A stretch of 64,000 bases of DNA from Lepidodermella squamata. Taxonomy: Eukaryota > Gastrotricha. The DNA lies in NCBI GenBank assembly GCA_047495785.1, contig JBLDXI010000043.1, positions 620,001 to 684,000 on the forward strand, written 5' to 3'. Shown here piece by piece: positions 45,956 to 58,709 of this stretch; position 1 is the first letter of the stretch; the number at the start of each line of letters is the position of its first letter. Below the pieces are notes generated by a model. That model was not told the DNA's origin and did not search any database. It was given only the letters and a program-made list of their open reading frames with translations. Both the position numbers and the translations under genes were made by a program.

Positions 45956-48900
45956 CTACGTTGTGGATGATGATGATGATAGCAGGAGGTTGCGGACTGC
46001 CTTGTGCGACACCTCAACGCCGTGCTGCGCCTTCAACAACACAGAACGCACACGCGATAGCAACGGCACAACTACGCTACTACTGCTACTAATAAAACTA
46101 TTGCTACCACTCTGACCAGTACCAGTACCTGATTGCTGCTCCATGCGACGAACTTCAGCCCACAGTGTCGCATTGACAAACGTGTACATGCAGAGGGAGG
46201 GCGTACTGCTGCTGCTCTTCGGCGTCACCAGCGTGTGGAAGCGGCCGTTCGGAATCGAGAGTGGCGCATCGCCTACTCGCATTGCAATCGCATTCACGCC
46301 ATCAACCATCGTCGATTCATCATCGCCATCGTCGTCGTCGTCATCGTCGTCGTCGAATCGAACAATGACCGAGCCGTTGAGGACAAACAACTGCACGTCG
46401 TCGAGTTGCGCGTCGATGAAGTGGTGCAGCCGCATGGATGGGAAGTCGGCGAACACCAGGTACTCGGCATGCGACGCGTCCAATTCACGGTGACTGCGGA
46501 TTCGCAACTGACTGGCGACGCCTAGCGTGTGCAACAACGCACTTGTGTTGTACGCATTCAAGCGAGGCAGTTCTTCGATGAGCGGCATCAGCCACGGTGG
46601 CTTAACAAATGGCGACCACGTGACGGCGAACATGTCGGCGCGCGGGTCGACGAGGCGCTGGTGCACGCGCTGGTTCAGCGACACCCACGAGTCGATGAAC
46701 AGCGAGTAACGCCGCTCGATAGCCGCCACGTCAACGATAGCCGATTGCTGCGTCTGCTTCTTGGCCTTCTTGTTGCCATTGCTGTTACTTTCACTGTTAG
46801 ATCGCGTCGCTTCGACGTGCGCCAACATGTTGGCGACGCAGCGGGCGAACTGGTAGATCATGTCCGGGTGGAAGGCCCAACGCGGCGACGCCATCGGCAC
46901 CAGTTTCTAAGAACAACAACACGCATTGTTTTGAAATAATTGACAAAAATGACCCAAAGCCCCAAAGTTTCATCAAATCAAAAACCAAAATTCTAACACA
47001 TGATGATAGGTGTTTGTTTACCTCTGCATCCAAGTAGACGTTTTCGCGGGTGGCCTTGTCGCGGAGCGTGACGGTGACGTGGGCGACGTTCCACTCGTGC
47101 AGCATCATCTCCCACGAGAAGCCGTACTGGCCCGTGCCCGACCACGTCAGCAGGCCTGGCGTCAACCGGTGACTCACCACCGGAATCGCCAGCTGCAGGC
47201 CAACGTGCAGCGACACGGCACACGCGAGAGCAACGTGCCACCAATTCTGGTTGTTCGATCCAGTTGGACTCCCGTGAACACCTGATGAAGTATCCACAGG
47301 CTGCTGTTGCTCGTTGTCGTCGGCTGCAGAAGCTGCAGAGTCCTTGCTGCCACCGCCTTTTGCGGCTTGCCGTTTCGCCTTGATCGCCCGTCGCCGTTCA
47401 GCCGCCTTGTGCGCCATCTTGTCGCCTCTCGCCAGCTGCTGCTCATCCTTGCTATCTTTGCTGCTGCTATTGTCAGTTGTTGTTGCCAGTCTTCGAAACG
47501 GAAATTGCAGCGGCGGTGGCAGGGTGTAGGCGGGTAGGAAGAGCGCCTGCGTGGCGAGCATCACGCCCGGGAACACGCCGATGTTGAACAGCTGCGAGTT
47601 CATGACGTGGAACGCGGTTGTGAAGAGCAGGGCGGCGGGGCGAGTCGCCGCGAAGAACAGCGCCACGCCTGCCACCGAGTCGATGAGCAGGCCGGCGACG
47701 CGGATCGCGTAGAAATCGAACGCCTCCGTCGATATCACGACGGTGTCACCGCCAGCTGTAGCTTCGAGGAGTTGCTTCGCGCCGGCGAAGAGCCAGTGCT
47801 GCGCGAGCGTGGGCAGCGCTCGGCCCTGCAGCCAGTCGGCGTTCATCTTGTTCAAGCCGGCGTACGTGTACACGATGGCGACTTGCAACTGCGGCAGCGC
47901 ATAGTTCCAGTAGGGTACACTGCTAGTAGTAGTAGTCGTATGTCTACTTGCTCTTCTTCTTAGCAGCCAGTTGTCAATAGAAAGCAGGTGGCCGGCTCGG
48001 GTGCACGCGAGCATGAGCACGAGGATGCCGTACAGGTACGAGTGGTTGTTCCAGCGCAGTTTGTCGAGGGCGAGGCAGCCCCAGAACACGCCCACGTACA
48101 GCACGCACGACAGCCGGAAAGCCATGCCAACGGCGATGCACAACGCAGCTGCAAAATTTAGACATTAGTAACCATCTGGAAAGCATCAAAATCAAACGAT
48201 ATCTAGGCTAAAATTTCGCATTGTAAAAGGAGAAGCTGCGGGAGCTTGCTTGATCAAGCCATCAACATTAAAATAGTAACATTTCAATAATTTCTCCCGA
48301 TCTTATCAAGATTCCTCGCTTTCAACCTCTCTATTTATCACGAATTGAATTTCGGAAAATGACTTTGCCAAGCGAATACCTATGAAGGTTCGCAACTAGA
48401 TCGACGATTGCCCGCGATCTTGTATCATTCCGACGAACACTTGGAAACTTCCCACTAAAATCCCCTTTCTAGGGTTAAAAGGTTCATGTGACCCTAGTTT
48501 ACTGAGTTTATAGAGCTGTCAATTTGATTTGCTGCGGCAGAAGGAGCTGCCTTATAATATTGAAGTATGTTCTTATTACCTATGGCCTGGATGGCGCATG
48601 CGATGGCGTAGGCGTCGGGCGTGAGGCGCGGCAGACCGTCCCACACCGGAAACGTGCACAGCTTGAGGTCGGCCGAGTCGGCGAGTTGCGCGTACACCGC
48701 GTCGTCCGCCCACCCGCGCTCGATCACCGTGTCGAAAAACAGCAACAGGCCTGTATTATATTCATGTAGGTATAAAATAGTTATAGGCAAGTAGTCATAG
48801 AGTTGTTGTTACCTAGTAGGAAGCGGAATGTCACGAGGCTGTAGTTGGTGCCCGCAATCGGCGTGTCCAAGTACCGCCCAACAGCCTGCAACTTGTCCAT
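45956..48900 (-). CDS. GGCX: vitamin K-dependent gamma-glutamyl carboxylase
   Basis: Four minus-strand exons: 48900-48813, 48750-48580, 48148-47022, 46906-45956; 778 aa (human 758). GGCX is an ER membrane enzyme that carboxylates glutamates of Gla proteins using reduced vitamin K, oxygen and CO2. Conserved blocks: RWNNHSYLYG, VPYWNYALPQLQVAIVYTYA, then GLNKMNADW (the Lys aligns with the catalytic Lys218; the preceding human Lys is Asn), AQHWLF, FHVMNSQLFNIGVFPGVMLA, GLLTWSGTGQYGFSWEMMLH, DSWVSLNQRVHQRLVDPRAD and YLVFADFPSMRLHHFIDAQL. Oddities: a basic/Ser-rich insert between TM blocks, a run of nine Asp encoded by a GTC-type repeat (near 46330), and a C-terminus ending in Ser shortly after the beta-rich domain, so the human C-terminal hydrophobic region is absent. 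No Gla-domain substrate gene is in the window. Confidence 0.93.
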
Positions 48901-50085
48901 CAGCAGCAACGTAGCAGTGTAGGAAAGGTGGAGCGAAAAGTGTGGATGATTCAAGTACGGGCCGTCAAGGCATCATTTGATATATGATCGATCGCCTTGT
49001 TGTTGTTGTTGTTGTGTCCATCTCAAAGCCAAATTGATATCAATAGATATTTCATCTAAAATGTATTAATCGAAAATGTATTATAAACCAATCATCGAGT
49101 CAGGAAATTGCAACAACCAGCGATTGCAAAGTTGCGGTCACAGGTAGCGGTCACCGGTAGAAAAAAATGAAAAAATGCAGAAAAAACAACGAAAATAAAG
49201 ACAACGCTGAAACAACGTGTTTACTCTTCGTGAGTTTTTATTCTTTCAAGTCTGTCTGTTTGCTGCAAATTAATTAAATAAGTCTTTATAGCAATAGCTT
49301 TCTTTTTTTTTGATAAACTATGCAGTCAGGTGTAATAATATTTGTAAGAAGAAGAAGAAGAAGAAGTAGGAAGATGCTTTCATTCAGTAGTTGCTGCACT
49401 TGCTGCTGCAAGAACCGGGACTTCTCATCGTCGAAAATATTGATATCGAAATAAGGAAGTTACTTCCTACAATGGCACCATTCTCATTCATTTTCATCAT
49501 CATCGTAATCACCGTACTCAACTATTATACATAAGTGTATATAATAAACTTGAATGATGGATGATTTCGATCGATCGATCGTCCAAAATAAACATAATAA
49601 TCACAATAATAATATAAGTATCAATTCTTCTATATCATTTCATTGTGAATTCGACAACAATTTCACGCGAATATGAATATGATGATATGCATGAATGGAC
49701 GACGAGGATAGCTGGCAGGCAGTGAAAGGAGACACAGGCAGCAACAACAACAACAATATGATCATTCGAATCGAATTATCGCCAGTCACACCACATAACC
49801 ATAGCCATACATACTTATATCGCATGTTTAGAGTTGATACACTCACTTAGTCACTGACTCACTTGGTTACTACTTGTATTTGCAGACTCACAAACAAACC
49901 GACAAACAAACAAACAACAAGGCCATTTATTCAATAATAATTACTATATCATATTATTATTATCATAGCTAACATAGTATCTATTATAGTCCATCATCAT
50001 TGTTATTAGTAGTTTCAAGTCTAGTAGTAGTCGTAGTCGAAGTAGACTAATCAATCAATCGATCGATCGATCGATCTCAATTGAT
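48901..50085. other. spacer with GLUD 3'UTR and simple repeats
   Basis: The left part is 5' flank of GGCX. A minus-strand AATAAA for glutamate dehydrogenase may lie near 49236. Microsatellites: TTG near 48999-49016, GAA at 49349-49367, GATC-type at 49568-49582 and 50055-50076. No gene seen. Confidence 0.5.
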
Positions 50086-52878
50086 TTAGAAGTGGGTGAT
50101 GCCAGCTTCGTAGTACGTCTTGAAGATTTTCTCGATCGAGGCGATGAACGTGGCCGTGCGCAGGTCGAGGCCGAGGTTGTAGCGCATCGCCGTCTGCATG
50201 ATGGTACGTGCCGATCGCTCCATCGTGTACGCCAGACCAGAGTGCACAATGTCCTTCTCAGACGCACCCTATACATGCAATGACAACGACAAAGACACGA
50301 ATGTTAGGCTAATCGTGACTTGGAACGAAATTGCAAACTACACTTCGATTTGTGCACTACTAAAGCTTCCAGCTACTAAGACCAGCTGATCATTTCGTCC
50401 TTACAAGTTAGAAATGTTGAACTTACGGAGATGCGTCGTTCGAACTCGGTCGTGGGCGTGATGGGGATCTTGCCACCAGCACGGCCGAACTTGCGTTCGA
50501 GCGAGTTCTGCACTGAGTCGAGCAAGTGGAAGTTGGTGTCGCGCTCGTACTTGAGGGTCAAGCGGCCGTACGACACGTGGTTCAAGTTCTTGAGCCACTC
50601 GAAGTACGACACCGTCACACCTCCCGCGTTCAGGTAGATGTCGGGGATGACGAGCACGTTGCGCTGCTGCAGGATGCGGTCGGCGCCGGGCGTCGTCGGG
50701 CCGTTCGCGCCCTCGCTCACGATCTTCGCCTTGATACGGCCCGCGTTGTCCGACGTCAGCTGACCCTCGGACGCGGCCGGCACCAAAATGTCGCACTCTT
50801 CCTCGAGCAGATCGCCCTTCGTGTACGACTCGGCGCCAGGGAATCCGACAATCGTGCCATTGGCGATCTTGTAGTTCTCGAGCGCCTTCGGGTCAATGCC
50901 ACCCTTGGAGTAAATGGCCCCGTCAACTTCCTTCACGCCGACGCATTTTGCACCTTCACACAAAAAGAGACAAAGGATTAAATGATTTCGCATCGAATCC
51001 GTGATTCAACTGCCCCAACATCACAGATTTCCGATTTTTCTATATTATTGTTCACAGATTTGTGAAAATTGTCGACTTTCAATTAGCGAGTTGAGAAAAT
51101 GCATTCAAAAAATTAACGATTTTTTCGGATGCTGATTTTCCATGAATTTGTCAAAACTCAAAACAGAAACTGCTACAAGAAATCGACACGACAAGTCTAA
51201 GCTGTTGTGATTAAATCGCGAGTCAACAGCGCCATTTAAAAACTGAACGTTACTCCATCTAGCTCGTCCTCTTTCGATTATAAGCTGATTTTTTCATGAG
51301 ATCTCATTTTACTAGTAGTCGGTTGCTTACCAGCGCGGCAGAGGTAGCGCATCGAGTGGAGACCGACGTTACCGAAGCCCTGCACGATGAACGTCTTGTC
51401 CTGGAAGCCGGGCGTGAGGCCGATCATCGACATGTACGACGCCTCGTTGATGAAGTTCTCGGTGCCGTGCCACACTCCGCGACCCGTCGCCGACACGCGC
51501 CCGTGGATGCCGCCCTGCGAGATCGGCTTGCCCGTGATGCACGCGCGCGCGTTCAGGTCCAGCGAGCCGTACGTGTTCTGGTACGTGTTCGAAATCCACG
51601 CCATCTCGCGCTCGCCCGTGCCCATGTCGGGAGCCGGGACGTCGACGCCGGGCCCAAGGAAGCCCTTCTTCGCCAGCTCGACGGCGAGGCGGCGCGAGAT
51701 GCGCTCCAACTCCGCCTCAGAGTACAGCTTCGGGTCGATCTTCACGCCGGCCTTGGCGCCGCCGAACGGCACGTCCACCACCGCGCACTTGTACGTCATG
51801 AGCGCAGCCAAAGCTTTCACCTTGAATCATAAGAAAAGAAATAGTTTAATCGAAATTTTTATTGATTTTCAATACTACGCTTCATCATAATTGGTAACAA
51901 TTGAATTTGTGGTAATTGCAGTTGAAAAATTGATTAGATCGGAACTTTCAAAAATGTCAAGAATGTTGCTGCCCTCTTTGGGTTAAAAGTAGCCTTAAAT
52001 TTGGCTCATTGACCGCCTCAACTAAAGGAGATAGCTCACTTAGACATTTTCATCTTATTCAGTTGAAAATAATCATCCTAATTGAAAACATTTTCAGGCC
52101 AACCGGGAATCCACCTTCTGAAGTGAGAATTACCAATTTTTGTTGAATTTGGTTATAACAGAAGCGAGGAAACTCGGAGGGAAATTAACATTCAAGCCAG
52201 ATCCGAAAAAATGCGGCTTATTTGCGCTTGAATTGTGCTAATCCTGCTAACAAACCGTTTAAAATAATTTTTCAGGGAATTTTCCTAGAATGTGAAAAAT
52301 GGAAGAACAACAGGAAGGCGATTTCTAATTTTGAGCAGTTGTTCCACATATTAAAATTTCAATTACAAATACGCATAATAAGTATTTCATGGGAAATTAG
52401 GCATGCTTACCTCGGAGACGTTGACCTCGGGCGAGAAGCGGATACCGCCCTTGCAAGGCGTGCGGTGGGAGCTGTGCTGCGCGCGCCACGCCTCGATGAT
52501 TTCGACCGAGCCGTCGTCGCGGCGGATCGGGAAGGTCATTTGCAGGACGTGGGCACAGGGCTTGATCATCTTGAGGATGCCCTTGACGCGGCGCTGCTTC
52601 TCCTCGACGGAGACCTTGCCGCGCACCGGCAGCTCGTCGACCAGCTTCTTCTCGATCAATCCAGCCGCGCGGTCGAAGAAGTAGTCGACCATCTCGTGGA
52701 ACGGCGTCGTGTCTGGCGGCACCTCGCTCGGGTCACGCGTCTTCGTCTGAGCCGAGCCCTCGTGGTGCGACAAGGCCGCCTGCTGCTGCTGGCCAGCCGT
52801 TGTGATGGCGGACGGCATGCGGCGCATGAACACAGCGGCGCCCGAAGACACCGCCTTGCTGCTCAGTGTCGACAACAT
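50086..52878 (-). CDS. GLUD1: glutamate dehydrogenase, mitochondrial
   Basis: Four minus-strand exons: 52878-52411, 51820-51331, 50953-50427, 50268-50086; 555 aa (human 558). It catalyses the reversible NAD(P)-dependent deamination of glutamate to 2-oxoglutarate in the matrix. The N-terminus ([20 protein letters not shown]) is a typical targeting peptide. Catalytic block: [16 protein letters not shown] with the following [16 protein letters not shown]. Dinucleotide-binding GFGNVG is in [11 protein letters not shown]. The animal-type antenna and C-terminal helix are present ([20 protein letters not shown], ending in YEAGITHF), so allosteric control is possible. Exon joins were fixed by phase and homology. 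An acceptor-like ATCTTTAG lies about 40 nt before the ATG. Confidence 0.96.
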
Positions 52879-53344
52879 GTTTCGATTCGATTCGATGAGA
52901 AGCAACAACAACAACTACTAAAGATCCCTATGTGAAACAACGTCAACAACGTGATGAGAAAATCGACTTCATGAAAATAATCTTAGTTGTAGAGAGAGAG
53001 TAGAAAAATGAGGACGCGATGAAAAGCAGCGTGACTTCAATTGACATTTTTGTGCGCAAGACACACCCGAGCGACCACGTACATGACTGCTGAGTGTCCA
53101 ATAGTTCAATAGCCGCAAAAAACAGCAGCGGCAGCAGGCAAGTTTCAATTAATTGTCTGACGGGGATTGCTCAGAGAATTTTTCACCTGATAGATGTGGG
53201 GTAGCAGTTGCTGGAAAGGGCTGCTATAAAGCTCAAGGAAGGAGCAACTTTCTGGCAATTGACAAATGCCTCTAAGTTACACCGCAATATACAAAGAATA
53301 ATAAAGATAGCCGATTTTGTAAACAATAATAATCTCAGGCGAAA
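52879..53344. other. spacer between GLUD and the esterase gene
   Basis: 5' flank of glutamate dehydrogenase and 3' flank of the esterase gene. Nothing else seen. Confidence 0.5.
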
Positions 53345-54091
53345 CTAAGCCCGCCGCCACTCGACATCGAGCTTGTGGGGCAGAAACCAAGGCAGGTGCT
53401 GTGTTAGTGCTTCGACTGCCTCGCCGTAGATGATGCGGCTCGCTAAGGTGCTGCCTCGCTCGTTGAAATGCAGTCCATCCGAGTGCAGCAGCAGCCGAGT
53501 ACTCGTCGTCGTGTCTTCGTCTGCTCCACCACATCCTGCCGCCGTCGCCATCTCACGAGTGAACGCTGCGTTCAGGTCGGCGAGGCGGCATTTCGCCTGT
53601 TCGGCAACTCGTCGCACCACCTGCGCGTACTCGCCCACTCGCGCATTCGACCGCTCCGGCTGTAAATGTTCGACTATCGGCTGCGGAGTGACCAGCACAA
53701 TTCGATCACTGCTGCTCAATCGCAACGAATCCATGATGAGTCGAACCATCGCGATCAGGTTACGCTCAAACTCTTGCAGTGGCACGTGTTGCGGCGATTC
53801 GTTTGAAACCACCGAGTCGTTCGACCCGATGAACAGCACCACGCCGGCGACCACGCCATCATCGCAATTGCATCGGAAAGGCTGCAAAATCAAAGGCAGG
53901 TGATACCGCAGCAGCCGCGAGTTGTACCCACCAAATCCACGGCACACCCCGTCGCAGCGTCGCTGCAGTCGATCGGCAATGCCAGCCGCCCATCCACCAG
54001 CGTCGCTAAAACCGTACTGCGTAGTCGACGAACCGAGCAGTAGCAGCTTCGGCACGGGCGTACTCAACGTAAATGCATCTCCGCGGTTCAT
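53345..54091 (-). CDS. IAH1: IAH1-like GDSL/SGNH esterase
   Basis: A single 248-aa minus-strand exon (human IAH1: isoamyl acetate-hydrolysing esterase homologue, 248 aa). Block I is GSSTTQYGF with the nucleophile Ser22 kept, but the usual Asp of GDS is Ser21. Block II is CRGFGGYNSR, block III is LFIGSNDSVV and block V is SDGLHFNERG with the Asp/His pair. HVPLQEFERNLIAMV matches the family's HIPLEEYAANLKSMV. The family hydrolyses short acyl esters; the natural substrate is unclear. No signal peptide. An acceptor-like CATCATAG lies 10 nt before the ATG, preceded by a duplicated GGTTCATTCACGACGTC. Confidence 0.9.
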   Translation of the reverse strand: MNRGDAFTLSTPVPKLLLLGSSTTQYGFSDAGGWAAGIADRLQRRCDGVCRGFGGYNSRLLRYHLPLILQPFRCNCDDGVVAGVVLFIGSNDSVVSNESPQHVPLQEFERNLIAMVRLIMDSLRLSSSDRIVLVTPQPIVEHLQPERSNARVGEYAQVVRRVAEQAKCRLADLNAAFTREMATAAGCGGADEDTTTSTRLLLHSDGLHFNERGSTLASRIIYGEAVEALTQHLPWFLPHKLDVEWRRA

Positions 54092-56228
54092 TCACGACGT
54101 CTATGATGGAAGAGTAGAGGGAAGAAGCAAGAATAAGAGATCGGCCTGGTTCATTCACGACGTCGACAACTACGAGAGATAAACTACCACACCGCCTATG
54201 ATGTCAAACAACAACCATCACCACCCCATTGCAATTCAGTATCATAGATATACTACTACTACGACAGAAGAACAAGAACAAGAAACGACCTACTAGCATA
54301 CATGTGTATGTCTGTGTGACGTCTTCAAGTGGACGAGCAATAAAAAACGCTGCTGGTGCTGCTGCCGGTGTGGAAAATTGCCCTCTAACATAAGCGCACA
54401 TGCACACATATTAGGCTATTATATTACAATACCACACACACGCACTGCGTCATGCATAATACTACTAATATATGTGCGTGTGCTTGCTGTGGGTATAGTG
54501 TTATCAAAAAACGCAAAAAAACGCCGGCGCGCTCGACGTGTAAACACCGCCCATAAGCTAGCCTAGTTCGTATTCGTATTAACTAACTAACACGCGCTAT
54601 CTACCGGCCAAAAAACCCACGATAGCTTCATGACCGTGATGATGATGATAACACTGCGCGGAAAAATCGGGCAAAAACTAGGAGCGGAAAATATCAAACG
54701 AACCAAGTACCCATTGTCTACCACATTAACACGGCAAGTACTTCCAGCCAGCGATACAATTAACAGCAATGTGGTTATATATACAGACAGTGATTTAAAG
54801 CTAAAAATTCATTCCATCAGTGCTTGAAGGGTTTCATACAACATAGAAAACACTACATTTTCGGCTGTTCACTTCATTGCTGCATTGTCACCAACCGATC
54901 AACAATAGTTTCCAGAAGATCGGACAAAATAAACATTAATAAGCTTTCAAGCAGCGGGTAGCTATAGAACAGTCAGGGCAAGTCAGACCTCATATCCGTT
55001 CAACTTCCCTTTCATTTTCATTGATAAAGACCTTCATAACTCATTTACATAGAGATGGACTTTCACAGCAATCGCTGACAGAATTCGTCTATTCTTATTG
55101 GCGTCGCTAAACCTTCGTACGCAAGCCTTAACCAACAAAATATTTGCGCTACCATCTCAAACATTAAATGGCTTCCTGAACTATCAATCACGATTGAAAG
55201 TTGAAAGGACGATTACAACAATACTTGTTGCCAAATACAGACTACAAACGTTATAATCTCACATCGCGGATCATGCATCAATTCCTAGCGCATCCATTGA
55301 CACCAAAATGCTTCTTGTGAAATGAAAAATAGAAAGAACCACCTGTTTTCAGTGTAAAACACAGCAAAGCAAAAACATAGAAACCTACGATCTGTGATGG
55401 GGAAAAAGGTCACGAAAAAATTAGGATGTTATCAACGTCGGAATCTAGATTTGTTTGCCATCCTGCATAGAACTGTTTACTTGAAGCAAAATAACAACCA
55501 AATATGGACACGCTACCAATCCTTAATATAGCATGCAACTTGAAAATCTAAAAAGCGGACGCAGCTCATGGAATGAAGGGCAATGAGTATGTAGTAGTAC
55601 CCCCACGACGCAGAACTTTCGAGTAGCTCAGTAATTTTTTAAAATCTCAACAGATGGTAGCGAACCTGGAAAGTTGGAGAAAACGTCTCAGAACGTCTCA
55701 ATTCTGAATGGCCTCACGTAACACGTTTACTTTGGGGAAAACTGGAAAGAAGAAATGTAAAAACACAACCACAGCAAAGAACGCACTACTGCGCAGGAGG
55801 CACAGGAGGAACAAACGATTCTATCGTTACCCTAAGGGCTAAGGACAAGGATCAATAGAAGGAGGGCGTGGAAGTCATCAGGCAGACGAGTCTGACAAGC
55901 AAAGCCGGGCGGAAAAGCCACAAGCCACGATTTTTTTCGATCACGTGACACAATTAACAAGTTAACTCAATAATCAATAATCAATACGTAAAATTTATTA
56001 AATGCTATTTTGATTATTTCATGTCATCCCGAAATGAAATTTTGGCGTCCATTCGATTTTTTTAAATCGAAAAATTGAAAAGCTTCTCTTGGAGCGACCA
56101 CGATCTCAACTCGTTGATTCCTAGAACTTGTCCCAAAAACGAATGCCAAATGCATCCAATTTTTCGACTTTCGTCGATTCCCGTTTGACGGCACTAATCG
56201 TTTGCAGCATACCGCGAGGCGATTTGTG
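54092..56228. other. gene-poor spacer
   Basis: A direct repeat of GGTTCATTCACGACGTC (54085 and 54146) spans the esterase 5' flank. The rest is low-information sequence with no coding signal that I can support. Confidence 0.5.
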
Positions 56229-56230
56229 TA

Positions 56231-57073
56231 TACTGTATACGCGATTATTTTCGCGAGTAGATAATTTTCGCGAAGGCCCTAAAATGAGGGGTAGACAATA
56301 TTCGCGAGCGGAAATTTTCGCGATCAAGCATTCTGTGAACGGAAAATCGGGATTTTCGGAATATCGCCCAGGAAGGGTATAAGGTACTTTAAGGTATAAG
56401 GTAGAGTATTTTACCTCTTCCTGAAGCTACATACAAACAGCAAATCGCGAGCCTACAATCGCTCGAAGTGCTATGAATGGAATTCATCGTCTCACTTCTC
56501 ACTTTAGGCTCTCTCATACATTAGTCTATAGTCTATATCTCAGAAGTCGATTGATATTTTGTACGAAATCAGAGTAAGTTGATACGACTTGGGTTTCAGC
56601 CTTAAAGGAATGTTTTTAATGGCTTCCATAACCCAGCCGTGAGAGTAACCATAAAAATTCATCAATCGGTTGATTTGATTTAGGGCTAAGTATCGAAAGG
56701 TTTCCATCAATTCCTGGCGGAGCATTCGGTGTCACATTTTGCCTAACAACACACATTTTGAGCTATTTTTGTTTCTAAGGGAAAGAACATGGGATATATT
56801 TTGTGATAACATGAGATCTTTAGTCACCCTCACGATTGGGCCACTAGTTAATTGGCTTATACGCTCTCTAAAGGTGTATAACATACAGGAGGTACGATAT
56901 TTGTATGACAATACTTCTCGTGCATCATGTATTACGTTCCCAATAGCATATTCACGAGAAATGGGCACTGTTGTGATGAGAAAATTTTCGCGAATTTAAT
57001 TTTCGCGAGGTCCATTTTCGCTTGCGAAATTCGTGAAAATTATCGCCTCGCGAATATTATCGCGTATACAGTA
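56231..57073. mobile_element. MITE-like TIR element, 843 bp, TA flanks
   Basis: The left end TACTGTATACGCGATTATTT and the complement of the right end, TACTGTATACGCGATAATAT, match over more than 40 bp with few differences, including repeated TTTTCGCGA. TA borders both ends (56229-56230 and 57074-57075). The interior has no transposase frame. The outermost bases form their own palindrome (GTATACTGTATAC), allowing a cruciform. Confidence 0.75.
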
Positions 57074-57075
57074 TA

Positions 57076-58709
57076 CCTTCTGAAGTGCTTGAACCATCTT
57101 GAACTTTTATGTTTTGCACGAAGAAGACTTGCGTGGTTTTAATGAAACGTGGCCATTATGGCTGAAGTTCTGCATTTGACTTCGCATTTGAATACTGCAT
57201 TATTTCATACTATTCCATTATTGAATGCTATATAGAGGTTTTGGGCCGATATATGGATGCATCTGGTTAAAGATGGAAAAAAAGGCATAACTAACTTAAA
57301 TTTCGTTCACGAAGGTGACATGAGTAGTTAAAGACTCTAAGTGTAACGTGTAACTAACTTTGAGTAAAAGCTATGGGAGGTTCTGCCAGTGGCGGAGATA
57401 TGGGGTCTCTAGGGGTAGCACTGATACCCCAAGTCTTCACCCCCCAAAATGGACTGTGGCGCCCCATCAGAATTAACATAAGGGTGCCCCCTTACGTTTT
57501 TGCCTAGTGGCGCCCCTAAATTCGAAGTAAGCAGGTCGATGCAGCCAATTTGAATAGGTTGAGTGGTCGATTTTGGGGCTCTAAAACTCGCCAAAACAGT
57601 TTTCACCATATGCTTTTCTATAATAGCAAATTAAGGGGTATTTTCGATTGATCATCGTACCTGTCACTACCTAAGTCAGGTAGTGGCGCCACAGTGTCAG
57701 GTAGTAGCCTAGGTGCTACCCTAGGAAAAATTTCATATCTCCGCTACTGGGTTCTGCCTTTCAGAGCTTCCGCAGTGGATGGTGGAGACTAAAATCTATC
57801 AGATGGTATGGCTGTAAGAGTAGGCTTTGATGCTAGGCACTTTTGAAGCACGTTTCATTAACATTATTTTTGCTTATGGACTAATTTGTTATCACTTTTA
57901 GACTAGAATTAATCGCTAAATTCATTTCATGACTTGTACGGGAAACACAGCGACGGTGGACCGCAGCTGTCAGCTTTTCAAGTGTTTTAGCTGTTCTAGG
58001 AGCTGATATCTTGGACTGACGTGGTGTGACGTGGCGTTGCTGTTAGAGTAGAATAAATGGGAGCAGTTTAGCGTAAGGATGTTAGGAGAAGTTGAGACGA
58101 GAGATGACTAGGAGTAACGCTACTTTGCCCTATGAATTGTCGTCTCTTGGAGTGTTCAATTCTTCGAGTAACTTTCATGGAACGGAATACAAATGGACAT
58201 AAGTATTTGATGATGAACCTTGTGTGAATACTTTTACTGTGTGTTATGTGGACAATGCTTTTCAGAACAAACCTGTTACACAGAAGTGAATCTGGCATGT
58301 TATATGGTAGTCCAAGCTTCACTCTTGTGGATGAAGATACTTTGCAATAGAGTCCGATTAAAGCTTCTATGAGCAATCTGGTCTCAGCTCGCTCAATATC
58401 TATTTACGTTATATTCCGACCTATACTCAAAATTACAACCCATCTCGAGCCATTTTTCCAAATTTAAATGAGAATTATTGCGTGAATCTCGTTGTGATGA
58501 GAGTTTTATGTTTTACTTGGGAACACTTCGATACAATAAGGATGCAGTTGTATTTTTACTGAATATTGTCTACGTGTCGATTGCTTCAGTTATCATGTTT
58601 ATTTCTGTTTTCTAGGATTATATGTGAAATAGGCGAAGGATAGTAGCTGATCGAGTTAATTTTAAGGGTGTAAGGAAGAACCGGCTTAAAATTGGCCTTC
58701 TCAACGAAA
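57076..58709. other. spacer upstream of CNOT6
   Basis: Repeated GTGGCGCCCC blocks near 57450-57510 and a second similar motif near 57685 suggest another degraded repeat. No coding signal. The last part is the CNOT6 5' flank. Confidence 0.45.

Noticed and set aside
53430-53903. Plus-strand ORF over the esterase gene
   Set aside because: Overlaps the IAH1 frame antisense and lacks any family signal.
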